A DNA stretch of 64,000 nucleotides from Microbacteriaceae bacterium UBA1487. Its GTDB lineage: Bacteria > Actinomycetota > Actinomycetes > Actinomycetales > Microbacteriaceae. Of this stretch, positions 20,037 through 28,883 are shown one piece after another. Numbering within the stretch: the stretch's first letter is position 1; the number at the start of each line of letters is the position of its first letter. Below the pieces are notes generated by a model. That model was given only the letters and a program-made list of their open reading frames with translations. It was not told the DNA's origin and did no database searches. Made by a program: the position numbers and the translations under genes. Where the stretch lies: NCBI GenBank assembly GCA_002325245.1, contig DCRR01000015.1, positions 1-64,000 on the forward strand. The letters are read 5' to 3'.

Positions 20037-21439
20037 GATTCGAGCGTAGTCAGAAGCTGGATGAACATCGCGTCGGTGCCGTGGCGGTGCGGCCAGAGCT
20101 GCACGGCGGGCCCCGGAGGCAGCTCCAGTTCGCTCGTCGCGATCTGGGACAGCACGGCCGGGGTGTCGACGACGCGGAGCGCGGGGTGCCGCTCAAGCGC
20201 CGCCGCGACCGTGTCGCGCGTCTCCGCGAGGTGCGGCGAGCAGGTCACGTAGGCGATCAGGCCGCCGGGTGCGAGCGCGGCGATCGCGGCGTCCAGGAGG
20301 CCCGACTGCAGCGGTGCGAGCTCGGCGACGTCGCTGCGCTGCTTGCGCCAGCGGGCCTCCGGCCGGCGGCGCAGGGCGCCGAGTCCGGTGCAGGGCGCGT
20401 CGAGCAGGATCCGGTCGTAGCGTCCCGGGGCCTCCGCGTCGGTGCCGGAGCCGAAACGGGTGCCGTCGCCCTCGAGAACGATGGGCGGCGCATCGAACAC
20501 GCTCAGGGCGTTGCGGACGAGCCCCGCGCGGGCCGGAACCAGTTCGTTCGCGACGAGTTCGGCGTCTCCCCGGAGCGCCTCGGCGGCGAGCAGCGCGGCC
20601 TTGCCGCCGGGACCGGCGCACAGGTCGAGCCAGCGCTCCCCCGCGCGCACCGGGCGGGCCCGGGTGAGGGCCAGGGCCGCCAGCTGCGAGCCCTCGTCCT
20701 GCACGCGCACCCGTCCGCTCGCGACGAGGGGCACGGAGCGCGGATCGCCCCCCGGTGAGCGGACCGCGACCGGAGAGACTCCCCCGGCGCGCCCGACCTC
20801 GGCCGGTTCGGCAAGGCCCGGCAGCGCGACCAGGCTGACGGCGGGCGGCAGATTGTCGGCGTGCAGGAGCTCGTCGAGCTCGTCGGCGCGGTCCTCGGCG
20901 CCGAGCGCCGCTCGGAAGGCCTCGACGATCCAGCGCGGGTGCGCATGCTCCATCGCGAGCCGCGCATCGCCGGTCAGCCCGTTGAGCGTGTCGGCGAACC
21001 ACTCCTCCGCCGGCTTCCGAGCGATCGAGCGCAGCACCCCGTTGACGAATCCGCTCGCCGAGCGTCGACCGAGGGCGAGGGTGAGCTGCACCGCTTCGTC
21101 CACCGCGGCGTGCGGCGGAATGCGCGTCGAGAGCAGCTGGTGGACGCCGAGCCGCAGCACGTCGAGCACCTCGGCGTCGATCTTGTGCGTCGGACGGCCC
21201 GCGGCGATCTCGATCACCCGGTCGTAGCGGCCGAGGCCGCGAAGGGTGCCGTAGGTCAGTTCGGTCGCCAGCGCCGAGTCCGCGGCGTCGAGGCCCGCCT
21301 CGGCGAGGCGCACCGGCAGCAGCAGGTTCGCGTAGGCGTCGCTCTCGCGCACCGCCGCGATGACGTCGTAGGCGACGCGGCGGGAGCTGGACGCGCGGGT
21401 GGGACGGGGGCGCTTCGCGCCGGTTCGGGTCTCGGTCAT
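20033..21439 (-). CDS. rsmB: 16S rRNA (cytosine-967-C5)-methyltransferase
   Basis: 468 residues. The N-terminal NusB-like RNA-binding domain (about 18-150) is followed by a SAM-dependent RNA methyltransferase. The SAM motif is LDLCAGPGGKAALL (271-284). The two catalytic cysteines are C350 (DAPCTGLGALRRRPEARW) and C400 (YVTCSPHLAETRDTV). It methylates C967 of 16S rRNA in characterised relatives. ATG at 21439 overlaps the fmt stop by four bases and is preferred over a longer open frame. Confidence 0.95.
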   Translation of the reverse strand: MTETRTGAKRPRPTRASSSRRVAYDVIAAVRESDAYANLLLPVRLAEAGLDAADSALATELTYGTLRGLGRYDRVIEIAAGRPTHKIDAEVLDVLRLGVHQLLSTRIPPHAAVDEAVQLTLALGRRSASGFVNGVLRSIARKPAEEWFADTLNGLTGDARLAMEHAHPRWIVEAFRAALGAEDRADELDELLHADNLPPAVSLVALPGLAEPAEVGRAGGVSPVAVRSPGGDPRSVPLVASGRVRVQDEGSQLAALALTRARPVRAGERWLDLCAGPGGKAALLAAEALRGDAELVANELVPARAGLVRNALSVFDAPPIVLEGDGTRFGSGTDAEAPGRYDRILLDAPCTGLGALRRRPEARWRKQRSDVAELAPLQSGLLDAAIAALAPGGLIAYVTCSPHLAETRDTVAAALERHPALRVVDTPAVLSQIATSELELPPGPAVQLWPHRHGTDAMFIQLLTTLES

Positions 21440-22365
21440 GAGGCGACCGCCTCGGCGTCGACGGGGCGCCCGCGCCACCAGTCGGCGGCGCGCATGGGCT
21501 TCCTGCCGGCGGGCTGGATGCGGACGAGCTCGATCGGATCCGTCGCCGTGCCCGCCAGAACGGCCGAGTCGACGCTGGCGAGCTCTCCGGGGGCGAACCG
21601 GACGGCGTCGCGAGCCGGGGCGATCTCGAGCACCTTGAGCCGGTCGCCGCCGATCTCGGTGAAGGCGCCCGGCTCCGGGGTGACGCCGCGGATGTGCGCG
21701 CTCACGAGTTCGGCGGAGCGATTCCAGTCGATGCGGCCGTCCTCGAGACGGAGCTTGGGCGCCGCGCTCGGCTCGCCGCTCTGCTCGGTCGCCTGCGCGC
21801 GTCCGGAGGCGATGTCGTCGACGACCGTCGCGAGTTGGCGGGCGCCCGAGAGCGCGAGCGCCTCGAGCACGTTCCCTGCGGTCTGCAGGGGCGTGATCGG
21901 CACCTCGTCGACGGCGAACACCGGTCCGGCGTCGAGCTCCTCGACGAGCTGGAAGACCGCGGTGCCGGTGGTGGTGTCACCGGCCATGATCGCGCGCTGG
22001 ACCGGCGCCGCGCCACGCCACTTCGGCAGCAGCGAGAAGTGGAGGTTGATCCAGCCGTGTCGCGGGGCGTGAAGCAGGGGCTCGCGGATCAGGCCGCCGT
22101 AGGCGACGATGACGCCGAGATCGGCGTCGAGGGCCGTGAGCTGCTCGGTCACCGAGCCCAGCCGGTTCGCGCGGATCACCGGGATGCCCTCGCGCTCGGC
22201 GAGTTCGGCGACGGGGGTCGGCGTCAGCACCCGCTTGCGCCCCTGGGGCGAGTCCTCGCGGGTGACGACCGCGACCACGTCGTGCGGGCCCGCGATGAGC
22301 GCCTCCAGGCTGGGCACGGCGGCGGCCGGGCTACCGGCGAAGATGAGGCGGAGCGGAACGGGCAT
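21436..22365 (-). CDS. fmt: Methionyl-tRNA formyltransferase
   Basis: 309 residues. It formylates initiator Met-tRNA using 10-formyl-THF. The N-terminus LRLIFAGSPAAAVPSLEAL, the catalytic N107/H109 in WINLHFSLLPKWRGAAPVQRAI, and the catalytic aspartate in VEELDAGPVF are all present. The C-terminal domain (from about 208) has the usual anticodon-side fold. It follows priA by 28 bases and overlaps rsmB. Confidence 0.96.
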   Translation of the reverse strand: MPVPLRLIFAGSPAAAVPSLEALIAGPHDVVAVVTREDSPQGRKRVLTPTPVAELAEREGIPVIRANRLGSVTEQLTALDADLGVIVAYGGLIREPLLHAPRHGWINLHFSLLPKWRGAAPVQRAIMAGDTTTGTAVFQLVEELDAGPVFAVDEVPITPLQTAGNVLEALALSGARQLATVVDDIASGRAQATEQSGEPSAAPKLRLEDGRIDWNRSAELVSAHIRGVTPEPGAFTEIGGDRLKVLEIAPARDAVRFAPGELASVDSAVLAGTATDPIELVRIQPAGRKPMRAADWWRGRPVDAEAVAS

Positions 22366-22393
22366 TCGACCATTCTCTCAGCACGCGGCCGAG

Positions 22394-24346
22394 CTATTCC
22401 TCGAAAGGCTCCGGGTCATCGAAGCGTGCCCGCAGAGGCAAGGGCTGACGGCCCCGTCGCGGGCTGCCGGGGACGGGCTTCCGTCGGCGTGTCGCGTGGC
22501 GGATGATCTCGGCGCGCACCGCCTGGGCGGCGGCGGCGCCCGCGGCGTAGTCGAACCGCAGCAGCGCGCGACTGCGGCCGTCATGCTCGGTGACACCGAG
22601 CACATCGACGGTCGGGGGCAGCTCCGCCACCGCCGCGGCCACGACATCGGGGAATCCGTCGAGCGTCGCCATCCGCACGGCGGGCGGGAAGCGCAGGTCG
22701 CGACGGTCCGAGAGCTCGGCGGAGGCGAGCGTGTCGAAGCGCCAGGTCACCATCGCCGAGGCGAGGGCTCCCCCGACCCCGACGAGCACCACCACGCCGT
22801 CGTCGGCGGCCAGCGCGGCGGCGTCGGCCCACCAGCGGGCGCAGTCCTCCGCCACCCGCAGGCTCTCGCGCGCGATCATCCGCTCGCCGTCGAGCAGGAG
22901 CACGGCCCGGTAGCCGCCGGCGGCGATCGGCTCGGCGCCGCGCGTCGCGATCACCAGGGTGGGGCGCTCGTCCACCTCGAGGACGGTGCGCTCGCCGTCG
23001 GCGATGATGATTCGCACGCCCGGGAAGGCGCGGCCGAGCTCGTCGGCCGTCCGTCCCGCGCCGACGCCGCTGCGGCGCAGACGGGTGGACTCGCAGTTCG
23101 GGCAGCGCCACGAGGTCTCCAGCGCGCCGCACCACGTGCACGACGGCACTGCGCCGGCGGATCGCTCGCGCAGCGGCCCCGCACAGCTGCGGCAGCGCGC
23201 CGCCGTGCCGCAGTCCTGGCACCGCAGCCCCGGGGCATAGCCGGGCCGGGCGACCTGCACGAGCACCGGCCCCTCCTCGAGCGCCGCGCGCGCCTGCTTC
23301 CATGCGAACGACGGAATACGCGCCTGGGCGGCGAGACCGTCGTTCGCCGCCATGTTCGCGGTCGGGACGACCCGAGGATGCCGGGGCCGCTCCGGTGCGA
23401 TCTCGCCGAGCCAGCCCACCTCGACCAGTCGCTGCACCTCTGTCGAGCGCGTGTGTCCGGCGAGCACGAGCGCGCAGCGCTGCTGCTCCTGCCGCACGAG
23501 CGCGGCGTCGCGGGCATGGATGTAGGGGGCGAGTGGCTCGCCGAGCAGCGGGTCGCCGTCGTTCCAGACCGCGATGAGGCCGAGCTTCGACGCGGGGGCG
23601 TAGATCGCCGACCGGCTGCCGACGATGACGGCCGGGGCTGGTTCGAGGGCCCGCAGCAGCCCGCGGTAGCGCTCCGGGTCGCTCTGCCGGGCATCCGCAC
23701 GCACCAAGGCCTCGGGCGGCACCAGCTCGGCGAGCACCGCCGCGAGCTGCTCCTGGTCGCGGTGATCGGGCACGACGATGATCGCCGACTCGCCGGTGGC
23801 GAGGGTGCGGGCCGCGAGCTGGCCGAGCGTGCGCGCCCAGCGGCCGACCCACTGCCCGTTCTCGGTGCGCGTCACGCCCGGTCGCACGCCGAGGGCGATC
23901 CGCCGGCGATCCGCCAGTGCGGTCTCCAGCTCCGCGGGCGCGTAGTCGGTGACGGTCGGCGCTTCGAAGGGAGCCACGGCGGCATCCGCCTCGCGCGCCA
24001 GCCACGTCTTCTCCACGCGCGCCTGGCGCTTGGGGACCGCCAGACGGAGCACGTCGTTCGCCGACCCGGCCGCGCGGTCTGCGACGGCGCGGGCGAGGTT
24101 CCACACCTCGGGGGCGAGCACGCGCACCGGCGAGACCACCGCGGCGACGTCGCTCAGCGGACCGGGGTACTCCCGCTGCTGCGTGATCTCGACGACGAAG
24201 CCGGTGGCGAGACGTCCGGCGCTGCGCAGCGGCACCGAGACGCGCTGCCCCGGCTCGACGCCCTCGACGAGCTCCGGAATGCGGTAGTCGAGCAGCCGAT
24301 CCAGCTGCGGGAGCGGCGAATCGACGAGAACCCTGGCGATCCTCAC
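22394..24346 (-). CDS. priA: PriA-like primosomal protein N', helicase motifs degenerate
   Basis: 650 residues. The N-terminal DNA-binding part (RIARVLVDSPLPQLDRLLDY) is typical. All eight zinc cysteines are kept: C376, C379, C385, C388, C403, C406, C415, C418. The Walker A P-loop expected near 165-185 is absent, and the Walker B/DEAH position reads VWNDGDPL (260-267) rather than DEEH. Actinobacterial PriA proteins are known to be degenerate in this way, so it probably binds forks and loads partners without ATP-driven unwinding. Start GTG at 24346 has GAGGAAG six bases upstream; the longer frame overlaps metK. Confidence 0.9.
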   Translation of the reverse strand: MRIARVLVDSPLPQLDRLLDYRIPELVEGVEPGQRVSVPLRSAGRLATGFVVEITQQREYPGPLSDVAAVVSPVRVLAPEVWNLARAVADRAAGSANDVLRLAVPKRQARVEKTWLAREADAAVAPFEAPTVTDYAPAELETALADRRRIALGVRPGVTRTENGQWVGRWARTLGQLAARTLATGESAIIVVPDHRDQEQLAAVLAELVPPEALVRADARQSDPERYRGLLRALEPAPAVIVGSRSAIYAPASKLGLIAVWNDGDPLLGEPLAPYIHARDAALVRQEQQRCALVLAGHTRSTEVQRLVEVGWLGEIAPERPRHPRVVPTANMAANDGLAAQARIPSFAWKQARAALEEGPVLVQVARPGYAPGLRCQDCGTAARCRSCAGPLRERSAGAVPSCTWCGALETSWRCPNCESTRLRRSGVGAGRTADELGRAFPGVRIIIADGERTVLEVDERPTLVIATRGAEPIAAGGYRAVLLLDGERMIARESLRVAEDCARWWADAAALAADDGVVVLVGVGGALASAMVTWRFDTLASAELSDRRDLRFPPAVRMATLDGFPDVVAAAVAELPPTVDVLGVTEHDGRSRALLRFDYAAGAAAAQAVRAEIIRHATRRRKPVPGSPRRGRQPLPLRARFDDPEPFEE

Positions 24347-24359
24347 ACCGCTCGCTTCC

Positions 24360-25568
24360 TCAGAGACCGGCCGCGGCGCGAAGGTCGTCGACGCGATCGG
24401 TGCGCTCCCACGTGAAGTCGGGCAGCTCACGGCCGAAGTGGCCGTACGACGCCGTCTTCGCGTAGATGGGGCGCATCAGTTGCAGGTCGCGCACGATCGC
24501 GGCGGGGCGAAGGTCGAACACCTCGCGGATGGCCTCGATGATGCGCTCCTCCGGAACGTGCGCCGTTCCGAAGGACTCGACGTACAGCCCGACCGGCGCG
24601 GCGGCCCCGATCGCGTAGGCGACCTGGATCTCGAGCTTGTCGGCGAGCCCGGCGGCCACCGCGTTCTTCGCCACCCAGCGCATCGCGTAGGCGGCCGAGC
24701 GGTCGACCTTGGACGGATCCTTGCCGCTGAAGGCGCCGCCGCCGTGGCGTGCTGCGCCGCCGTAGGTGTCGACGATGATCTTGCGCCCGGTGAGGCCGGC
24801 GTCGCCGTGGGGACCGCCGATCTCGAACTTGCCGGAGGGGTTGATGAGCATGCGCGCCTCGCTCGACGGCAGCTCGACCGCATCCAGAACGGGCCGGACG
24901 ACAAGCTCCTCGATCTCGGCGCGCAGCGTGGCGAGCGTGACCGAGGGAGCGTGCTGGGTCGAGAGCACGACCGTCTCAATCGACGTCGGAACGCCGTTCT
25001 CGTAGCCGACGGTGACCTGCGTCTTGCCGTCGGGACGCAGATAGTCGACGATGCCCTCGTGGCGCACCTGCGAGAGCCGCTCGGACATCCGGTGCGCGAG
25101 CCAGATCGGCAGCGGCATCAGGCTGGGCGTCTCGCGCACGGCGTAGCCGAACATGATTCCCTGGTCGCCCGCGCCCTGCCGGTCGAGCTCGTCGACGCTC
25201 GCGTGCTCGCGGACCTCGAGAGCCGTGTTGACACCTCCGGCGATGTCGGGCGACTGCTCGCCGATCGAGATCGACACCCCGCACGAGCGCCCATCGAACC
25301 AGACGTCGGACGAGTCGTAGCCGATGTCGGTGATCGTCTTGCGCACGATGCCGGGGATGTCGACGTAGCCATGCGTCGACACCTCGCCCGCGACGTGGAC
25401 GAGTCCGGTCGTGACGAGAGTCTCGACGGCGACGCGTGCCGACGAGTCGTCGGTGAGCAGCGCGTCGAGGATGGCGTCGCTGATCTGGTCGCACATCTTG
25501 TCGGGGTGGCCCTCCGTCACCGATTCGGAGGTGAACAGTCGCAGCGAGGACGGGGAGGAAGAAGTCAC
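24360..25568 (-). CDS. metK: S-adenosylmethionine synthase
   Basis: 402 residues. It makes SAM from methionine and ATP. Family signatures are present: FTSESVTEGHPDKMCDQISDA with the ATP-binding histidine, GAGDQGIMFGYA (about 131-142), and GGGAFSGKDPSKVDRSAAY with catalytic lysines. The start is GTG. The upstream gap to coaBC is only 46 bases, too short for a SAM riboswitch, and none is visible. It is followed by priA after 13 bases. Confidence 0.98.
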   Translation of the reverse strand: MTSSSPSSLRLFTSESVTEGHPDKMCDQISDAILDALLTDDSSARVAVETLVTTGLVHVAGEVSTHGYVDIPGIVRKTITDIGYDSSDVWFDGRSCGVSISIGEQSPDIAGGVNTALEVREHASVDELDRQGAGDQGIMFGYAVRETPSLMPLPIWLAHRMSERLSQVRHEGIVDYLRPDGKTQVTVGYENGVPTSIETVVLSTQHAPSVTLATLRAEIEELVVRPVLDAVELPSSEARMLINPSGKFEIGGPHGDAGLTGRKIIVDTYGGAARHGGGAFSGKDPSKVDRSAAYAMRWVAKNAVAAGLADKLEIQVAYAIGAAAPVGLYVESFGTAHVPEERIIEAIREVFDLRPAAIVRDLQLMRPIYAKTASYGHFGRELPDFTWERTDRVDDLRAAAGL

Positions 25569-25614
25569 GGTCGGCCTGTCGGTCGAGGGGCGGGGATCAG
25601 CGCTGACCCGAAGA

Positions 25615-26805
25615 TCAGCGCGTGAGATCCAGGATACGGTGGGCCACCGACGCCTTGCTGCCGGAGGCCTCCTCCACGATAGACCCCGTCGAATCCAGCA
25701 CCAGGATCGCGTTGTCGTCCTGTGAGAACCCCTCGCTCCAGCCGACCGCGTTCACCACTAGGAAGTCGGTGCCCTTGCGCTCCGCCTTGCGGCGGCCCAG
25801 CTCGATCAGGGCATCGCGATCGGTCTCGGTCTCGGCCGCGAAGCCGATGATGAGCTGCCCGGGTCGACGCGCCTCCACCAGCTCCCGGAGGATGTCGGCG
25901 TTCTTCACGAGACGCAGTTCGAGCGTCTCGCCCTGCGTCTCCTTCTTGATCTTCAGCTCGGAGACGGCTTCGGGGCGGTAGTCCGCGACAGCCGCCGCCA
26001 TCACCACGACGCTCGCCGACTCGGCGGCTCGGTGGGCGGCCTCTCCGAGTTCGCGTGCCGTCTCGACGCGCACGACCTCGACACCGCCGACGGCGCCCTC
26101 GAGCACTCCCGGATCGGTGTGGGCCGCGATCAGCGTGACCTCGGCGCCGCGGGCCGCGGCGGCGCGCGCGATCGCCACGCCCTGCTTGCCGCTGGACCGG
26201 TTGCCGAGGAAGCGAACCGGGTCGAGGGGCTCCCGTGTGCCGCCCGCCGTCACCAGCACGTGCTGGCCGACCAGGTCGCGAGGGCCGAGCGCCGCCAGCG
26301 CCGCGTGGACGATGTCGTCCGGCTCCGACATTCGGCCCGGGCCGGAGTCGGTGCCGGTCAGCTGGCCCGCGGCTGGGCCGATGACCGTGACGCCGCGCTC
26401 GCGCAGCGTTGCCACATTGGCGACGGTGGCCGGGTGCTGCCACATCTCGGTGTGCATGGCCGGGGCGACCACGAGCGGCGCGGTGCTCGCCAGCACCGTG
26501 TTGCCGAGCAGATCGTCCGCGAGACCCTGCGCGAGCTTGGCGAGCGTGTTCGCGGTCGCCGGCGCGATCACGATGAGGTCGGCGTGCTGGCCGAGCGCGA
26601 CGTGGCGCACCTCGGCGACGCCCTCGTAGAGCTCGGAGTGGACCGGGTTGCGGCTGATCGCCTCGAGGGTCGGCCGGCCCACGAAGCGCAGCGCCGCCTC
26701 GGTCGCGATGACCTGGACGTCGTGACCGGCGAGCACGAAGGCGCGCACGACATTCACCGCCTTGTACGCGGCGATGCCGCCGGTGATCCCGACGACGATC
26801 CTCAT
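25615..26805 (-). CDS. coaBC: Bifunctional phosphopantothenoylcysteine decarboxylase / synthase
   Basis: 396 residues. CoaC (1-180) is a flavoprotein with catalytic H74 (ALGQHADLIVIAPATANT) and a PAMHTEMW motif (115-122). CoaB (about 183-396) has the CTP-binding VTAGGTREPLDPVRFLGNRSSGKQG. Together they convert 4'-phosphopantothenate to 4'-phosphopantetheine for coenzyme A. The loop that carries an active-site cysteine in E. coli Dfp reads LTGTDSGPGRM (149-159) here, without cysteine, as I recall also for other actinobacteria. It starts 12 bases after rpoZ. Confidence 0.95.
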   Translation of the reverse strand: MRIVVGITGGIAAYKAVNVVRAFVLAGHDVQVIATEAALRFVGRPTLEAISRNPVHSELYEGVAEVRHVALGQHADLIVIAPATANTLAKLAQGLADDLLGNTVLASTAPLVVAPAMHTEMWQHPATVANVATLRERGVTVIGPAAGQLTGTDSGPGRMSEPDDIVHAALAALGPRDLVGQHVLVTAGGTREPLDPVRFLGNRSSGKQGVAIARAAAARGAEVTLIAAHTDPGVLEGAVGGVEVVRVETARELGEAAHRAAESASVVVMAAAVADYRPEAVSELKIKKETQGETLELRLVKNADILRELVEARRPGQLIIGFAAETETDRDALIELGRRKAERKGTDFLVVNAVGWSEGFSQDDNAILVLDSTGSIVEEASGSKASVAHRILDLTR

Positions 26806-26817
26806 CGCAGGACCGGA

Positions 26818-27075
26818 TTACTCCGCGGTGCGCGTGAGGACGAGCTTGTCCTCGTTGATCTCGTGGAGCGCGACCGAGAGCGGCTTGTCCTCGATCGTCG
26901 AGTCGACGAGCGGTCCGACATTGTCGAACAGCGAGCCCTCGTGGAGGTCGGCGTAGTAGTCGTTGATCTGGCGCGCGCGCTTGGACGCGAAGATCACGAG
27001 CTGGTACTTCGAGTCGACGCGCGAGAGCAGCTCGTCGATGGGCGGGTCGATGATGCCCTTGCTCTTGTCAGCCAT
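26818..27075 (-). CDS. rpoZ: RNA polymerase omega subunit
   Basis: 85 residues. The conserved core is PPIDELLSRVDSKYQLVIFASKRARQINDYY, then KPLSVALHEINEDKL. It promotes RNA polymerase assembly by binding the beta' C-terminus. ATG at 27075 has a GGAAGGAAA ribosome-binding site and gives the expected N-terminus; a Met ten codons upstream lacks one. It lies between gmk and coaBC, the usual bacterial neighbourhood. Confidence 0.95.
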   Translation of the reverse strand: MADKSKGIIDPPIDELLSRVDSKYQLVIFASKRARQINDYYADLHEGSLFDNVGPLVDSTIEDKPLSVALHEINEDKLVLTRTAE

Positions 27076-27108
27076 GGGTTTCCTTCCGGAGAGTCGTCGC
27101 GCCACGGC

Positions 27109-28011
27109 TCAGGCGCCGGGCACTGCCAGCAATTCTACGACCTCGCGCGCCGCTTGGCCGACGTCGCGATTCACAACACGCACATCGAACTCGTCCTGGG
27201 CGCGCAATTCGACCTTCGCGGTCTCCAATCGACGGGCCTGCTCGGCCGGCGGCTCGGTGCCGCGACCGACCAGTCGGCGCACCAGCTCCTCCCAGCTCGG
27301 CGGCAGCAGGAATACCAGCAGCGCCTCCGGCATCGCCCTCCGCACTGCGCGGGCGCCCTGCAGATCGATCTCCAGCAGCACGCTGCGACCCGAGGCCAGT
27401 GCGGCGTCGACGGGCGGACGCGGCGTGCCGTAGCGGTAGGCGTTGTGCACCGTCGCGTATTCGAGAAACTCGCCGTCGCGCACCATGCGGTCGAACTCGT
27501 CGTCGCTGATGAAGTAGTAGTGCTCCCCGTCGACCTCGCCCGGGCGCGGGGCGCGCGTCGTCGCCGACACGCTGAACATGACGTCGGGGTAGTTCTCGCG
27601 GATGAAGCTCGACACCGAGCCCTTGCCGACCGCCGTCGGTCCGGCGAGGACGACGAGGCGGCTGTGCGGCGTCTCGACGCGTCCCTCGCGGGTGAGCAGG
27701 TAGTCGCGCAGCCGCGCGCGCTGCCGGATGCCGAGCCCGCCGACGCGCTTCGAGTGCGCGATGCCGAGCTCGTCGAGCGCGCGGTCGGCGCGCGTGGCGC
27801 CCACGGTGGGAATGCTCATCAGCAGTTCGCGCACCCGCAGGGTCGCCTCCGGCGCGCTCGGCTCCGCGGCCCAGCCGCTCTCGGCGACCTCCAGGGCGCG
27901 CTTCTCGCCGCTGGCGACCGAGTTCTTGATGGCGGCGCGCGCGCGACGGGCGGCGACCGCGGCGCGCGAGGCGGCGACCCGGTCGACCTCGGGCGGGGTC
28001 AGGCGCGACAT
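27109..28011 (-). CDS. gmk: mIHF domain fused to guanylate kinase
   Basis: 300 residues, about 100 longer than ordinary Gmk. Residues 1-105 match the actinobacterial integration host factor mIHF: a helical basic N-terminus (AARRARAAIKNS, 20-31) and an H2TH-type DNA-binding part (SIPTVGATRADRALDELGIA, then RVGGLGIRQRARL, 66-101). Residues 115-300 are guanylate kinase with P-loop GPTAVGKG (124-131), the GMP-binding TRAPRPGEVDGEHYYF and lid residues near EEHA. It phosphorylates GMP to GDP; the fused part would bind DNA. In mycobacteria mihF and gmk are separate adjacent genes. The frame is continuous and the ATG at 28011 overlaps pyrF by 13 bases, so this is a true fusion. Confidence 0.93.
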   Translation of the reverse strand: MSRLTPPEVDRVAASRAAVAARRARAAIKNSVASGEKRALEVAESGWAAEPSAPEATLRVRELLMSIPTVGATRADRALDELGIAHSKRVGGLGIRQRARLRDYLLTREGRVETPHSRLVVLAGPTAVGKGSVSSFIRENYPDVMFSVSATTRAPRPGEVDGEHYYFISDDEFDRMVRDGEFLEYATVHNAYRYGTPRPPVDAALASGRSVLLEIDLQGARAVRRAMPEALLVFLLPPSWEELVRRLVGRGTEPPAEQARRLETAKVELRAQDEFDVRVVNRDVGQAAREVVELLAVPGA

Positions 28012-28883
28012 GCGGCATCCACCTCCGCCGCGGCCGAGCTCACGGCAGCGGCCAATCCATCGGGTCCCGCCGACAGGATGCTGCGCGAGGCGCTCGCGAT
28101 GACCGCGGGGAGCGCAGCGCCGAACAGCGTCGGCAGCTCCACGAAGCTCGCCCCCTGATGACCGAAACCGGGTGCCAGGATCGGGGTGCGCGCCAGGTCC
28201 TCCGGCGTGAGGCCGTAGGAGCCGAGGTCGACGGTCGCCCCCACGACGACGCCGAACTCATCGAGCGGCGCTGCGGCGCTGGACTCGGTGCGTCGGGCCT
28301 GCAGCTCGGCGACCGTGGCGGCGGCAACGGTGCGACCCTGCTGCGGCCCGGACTGCACCCGGGCGGTCTGCACGTCGGTCGCCTCCGGGTTGGAGGTGGC
28401 CGCGAGCACGAAGACGCCCTTGCCGTGCGACGAGGCCTGCGCGAGCACCCCGTCGAGGGATCCGACGCCCTGGTAGGCGACGGCGGTCATCGCGTCCGCC
28501 TCGAACGGCGAACCGGGCGTCAGCCAGGCCTGCCCGTAGGCGTCGACCGAGCTGCCGACATCACCGCGCTTCACGTCGGCGATCACGAGCAGCTCCGCGG
28601 CCCGCGCCGCGGCCAGCACCTCTTCGAGCGCGGCGAAACCGGCGGAGCCGTGCCGTTCGAAGAACCCGATCTGCGGTTTGACGATGCCCGCGGTTCCCGC
28701 GGACGCCTCCACGACGCGCAGACCGAACTCCCGAATGCCCGCTGCGGAGTCGGGCAGGCCCCACGACGCGAGCAGGGCCGCGTGCGGATCGATCCCGACG
28801 CACAGGCGACCGCGCTCCTCGACCACACGCGCCAGGCGAGCGCCGAAGGTCTCCCCCGGCGTCCCGGCGGTCAGCGTGCTCAC
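27999..28883 (-). CDS. pyrF: Orotidine 5'-phosphate decarboxylase, type 2
   Basis: 294 residues, the longer type 2 form typical of actinobacteria. It decarboxylates OMP to UMP. The catalytic Asp-x-Lys...Asp pattern is D103, K105, D108 in IADVKRGDVGSS. The N-terminal CVGIDPH motif is present. The GTG start overlaps the carB stop by four bases (GTGA). It is the last pyr gene of the operon and runs directly into the mIHF-gmk fusion. Confidence 0.96.
   Translation of the reverse strand: MSTLTAGTPGETFGARLARVVEERGRLCVGIDPHAALLASWGLPDSAAGIREFGLRVVEASAGTAGIVKPQIGFFERHGSAGFAALEEVLAAARAAELLVIADVKRGDVGSSVDAYGQAWLTPGSPFEADAMTAVAYQGVGSLDGVLAQASSHGKGVFVLAATSNPEATDVQTARVQSGPQQGRTVAAATVAELQARRTESSAAAPLDEFGVVVGATVDLGSYGLTPEDLARTPILAPGFGHQGASFVELPTLFGAALPAVIASASRSILSAGPDGLAAAVSSAAAEVDAACRA

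Noticed and set aside
25569..25614. SAM riboswitch upstream of metK
   Set aside because: The gap is 46 bases, mostly coaBC-adjacent, and shows no SAM-I/II/IV features.
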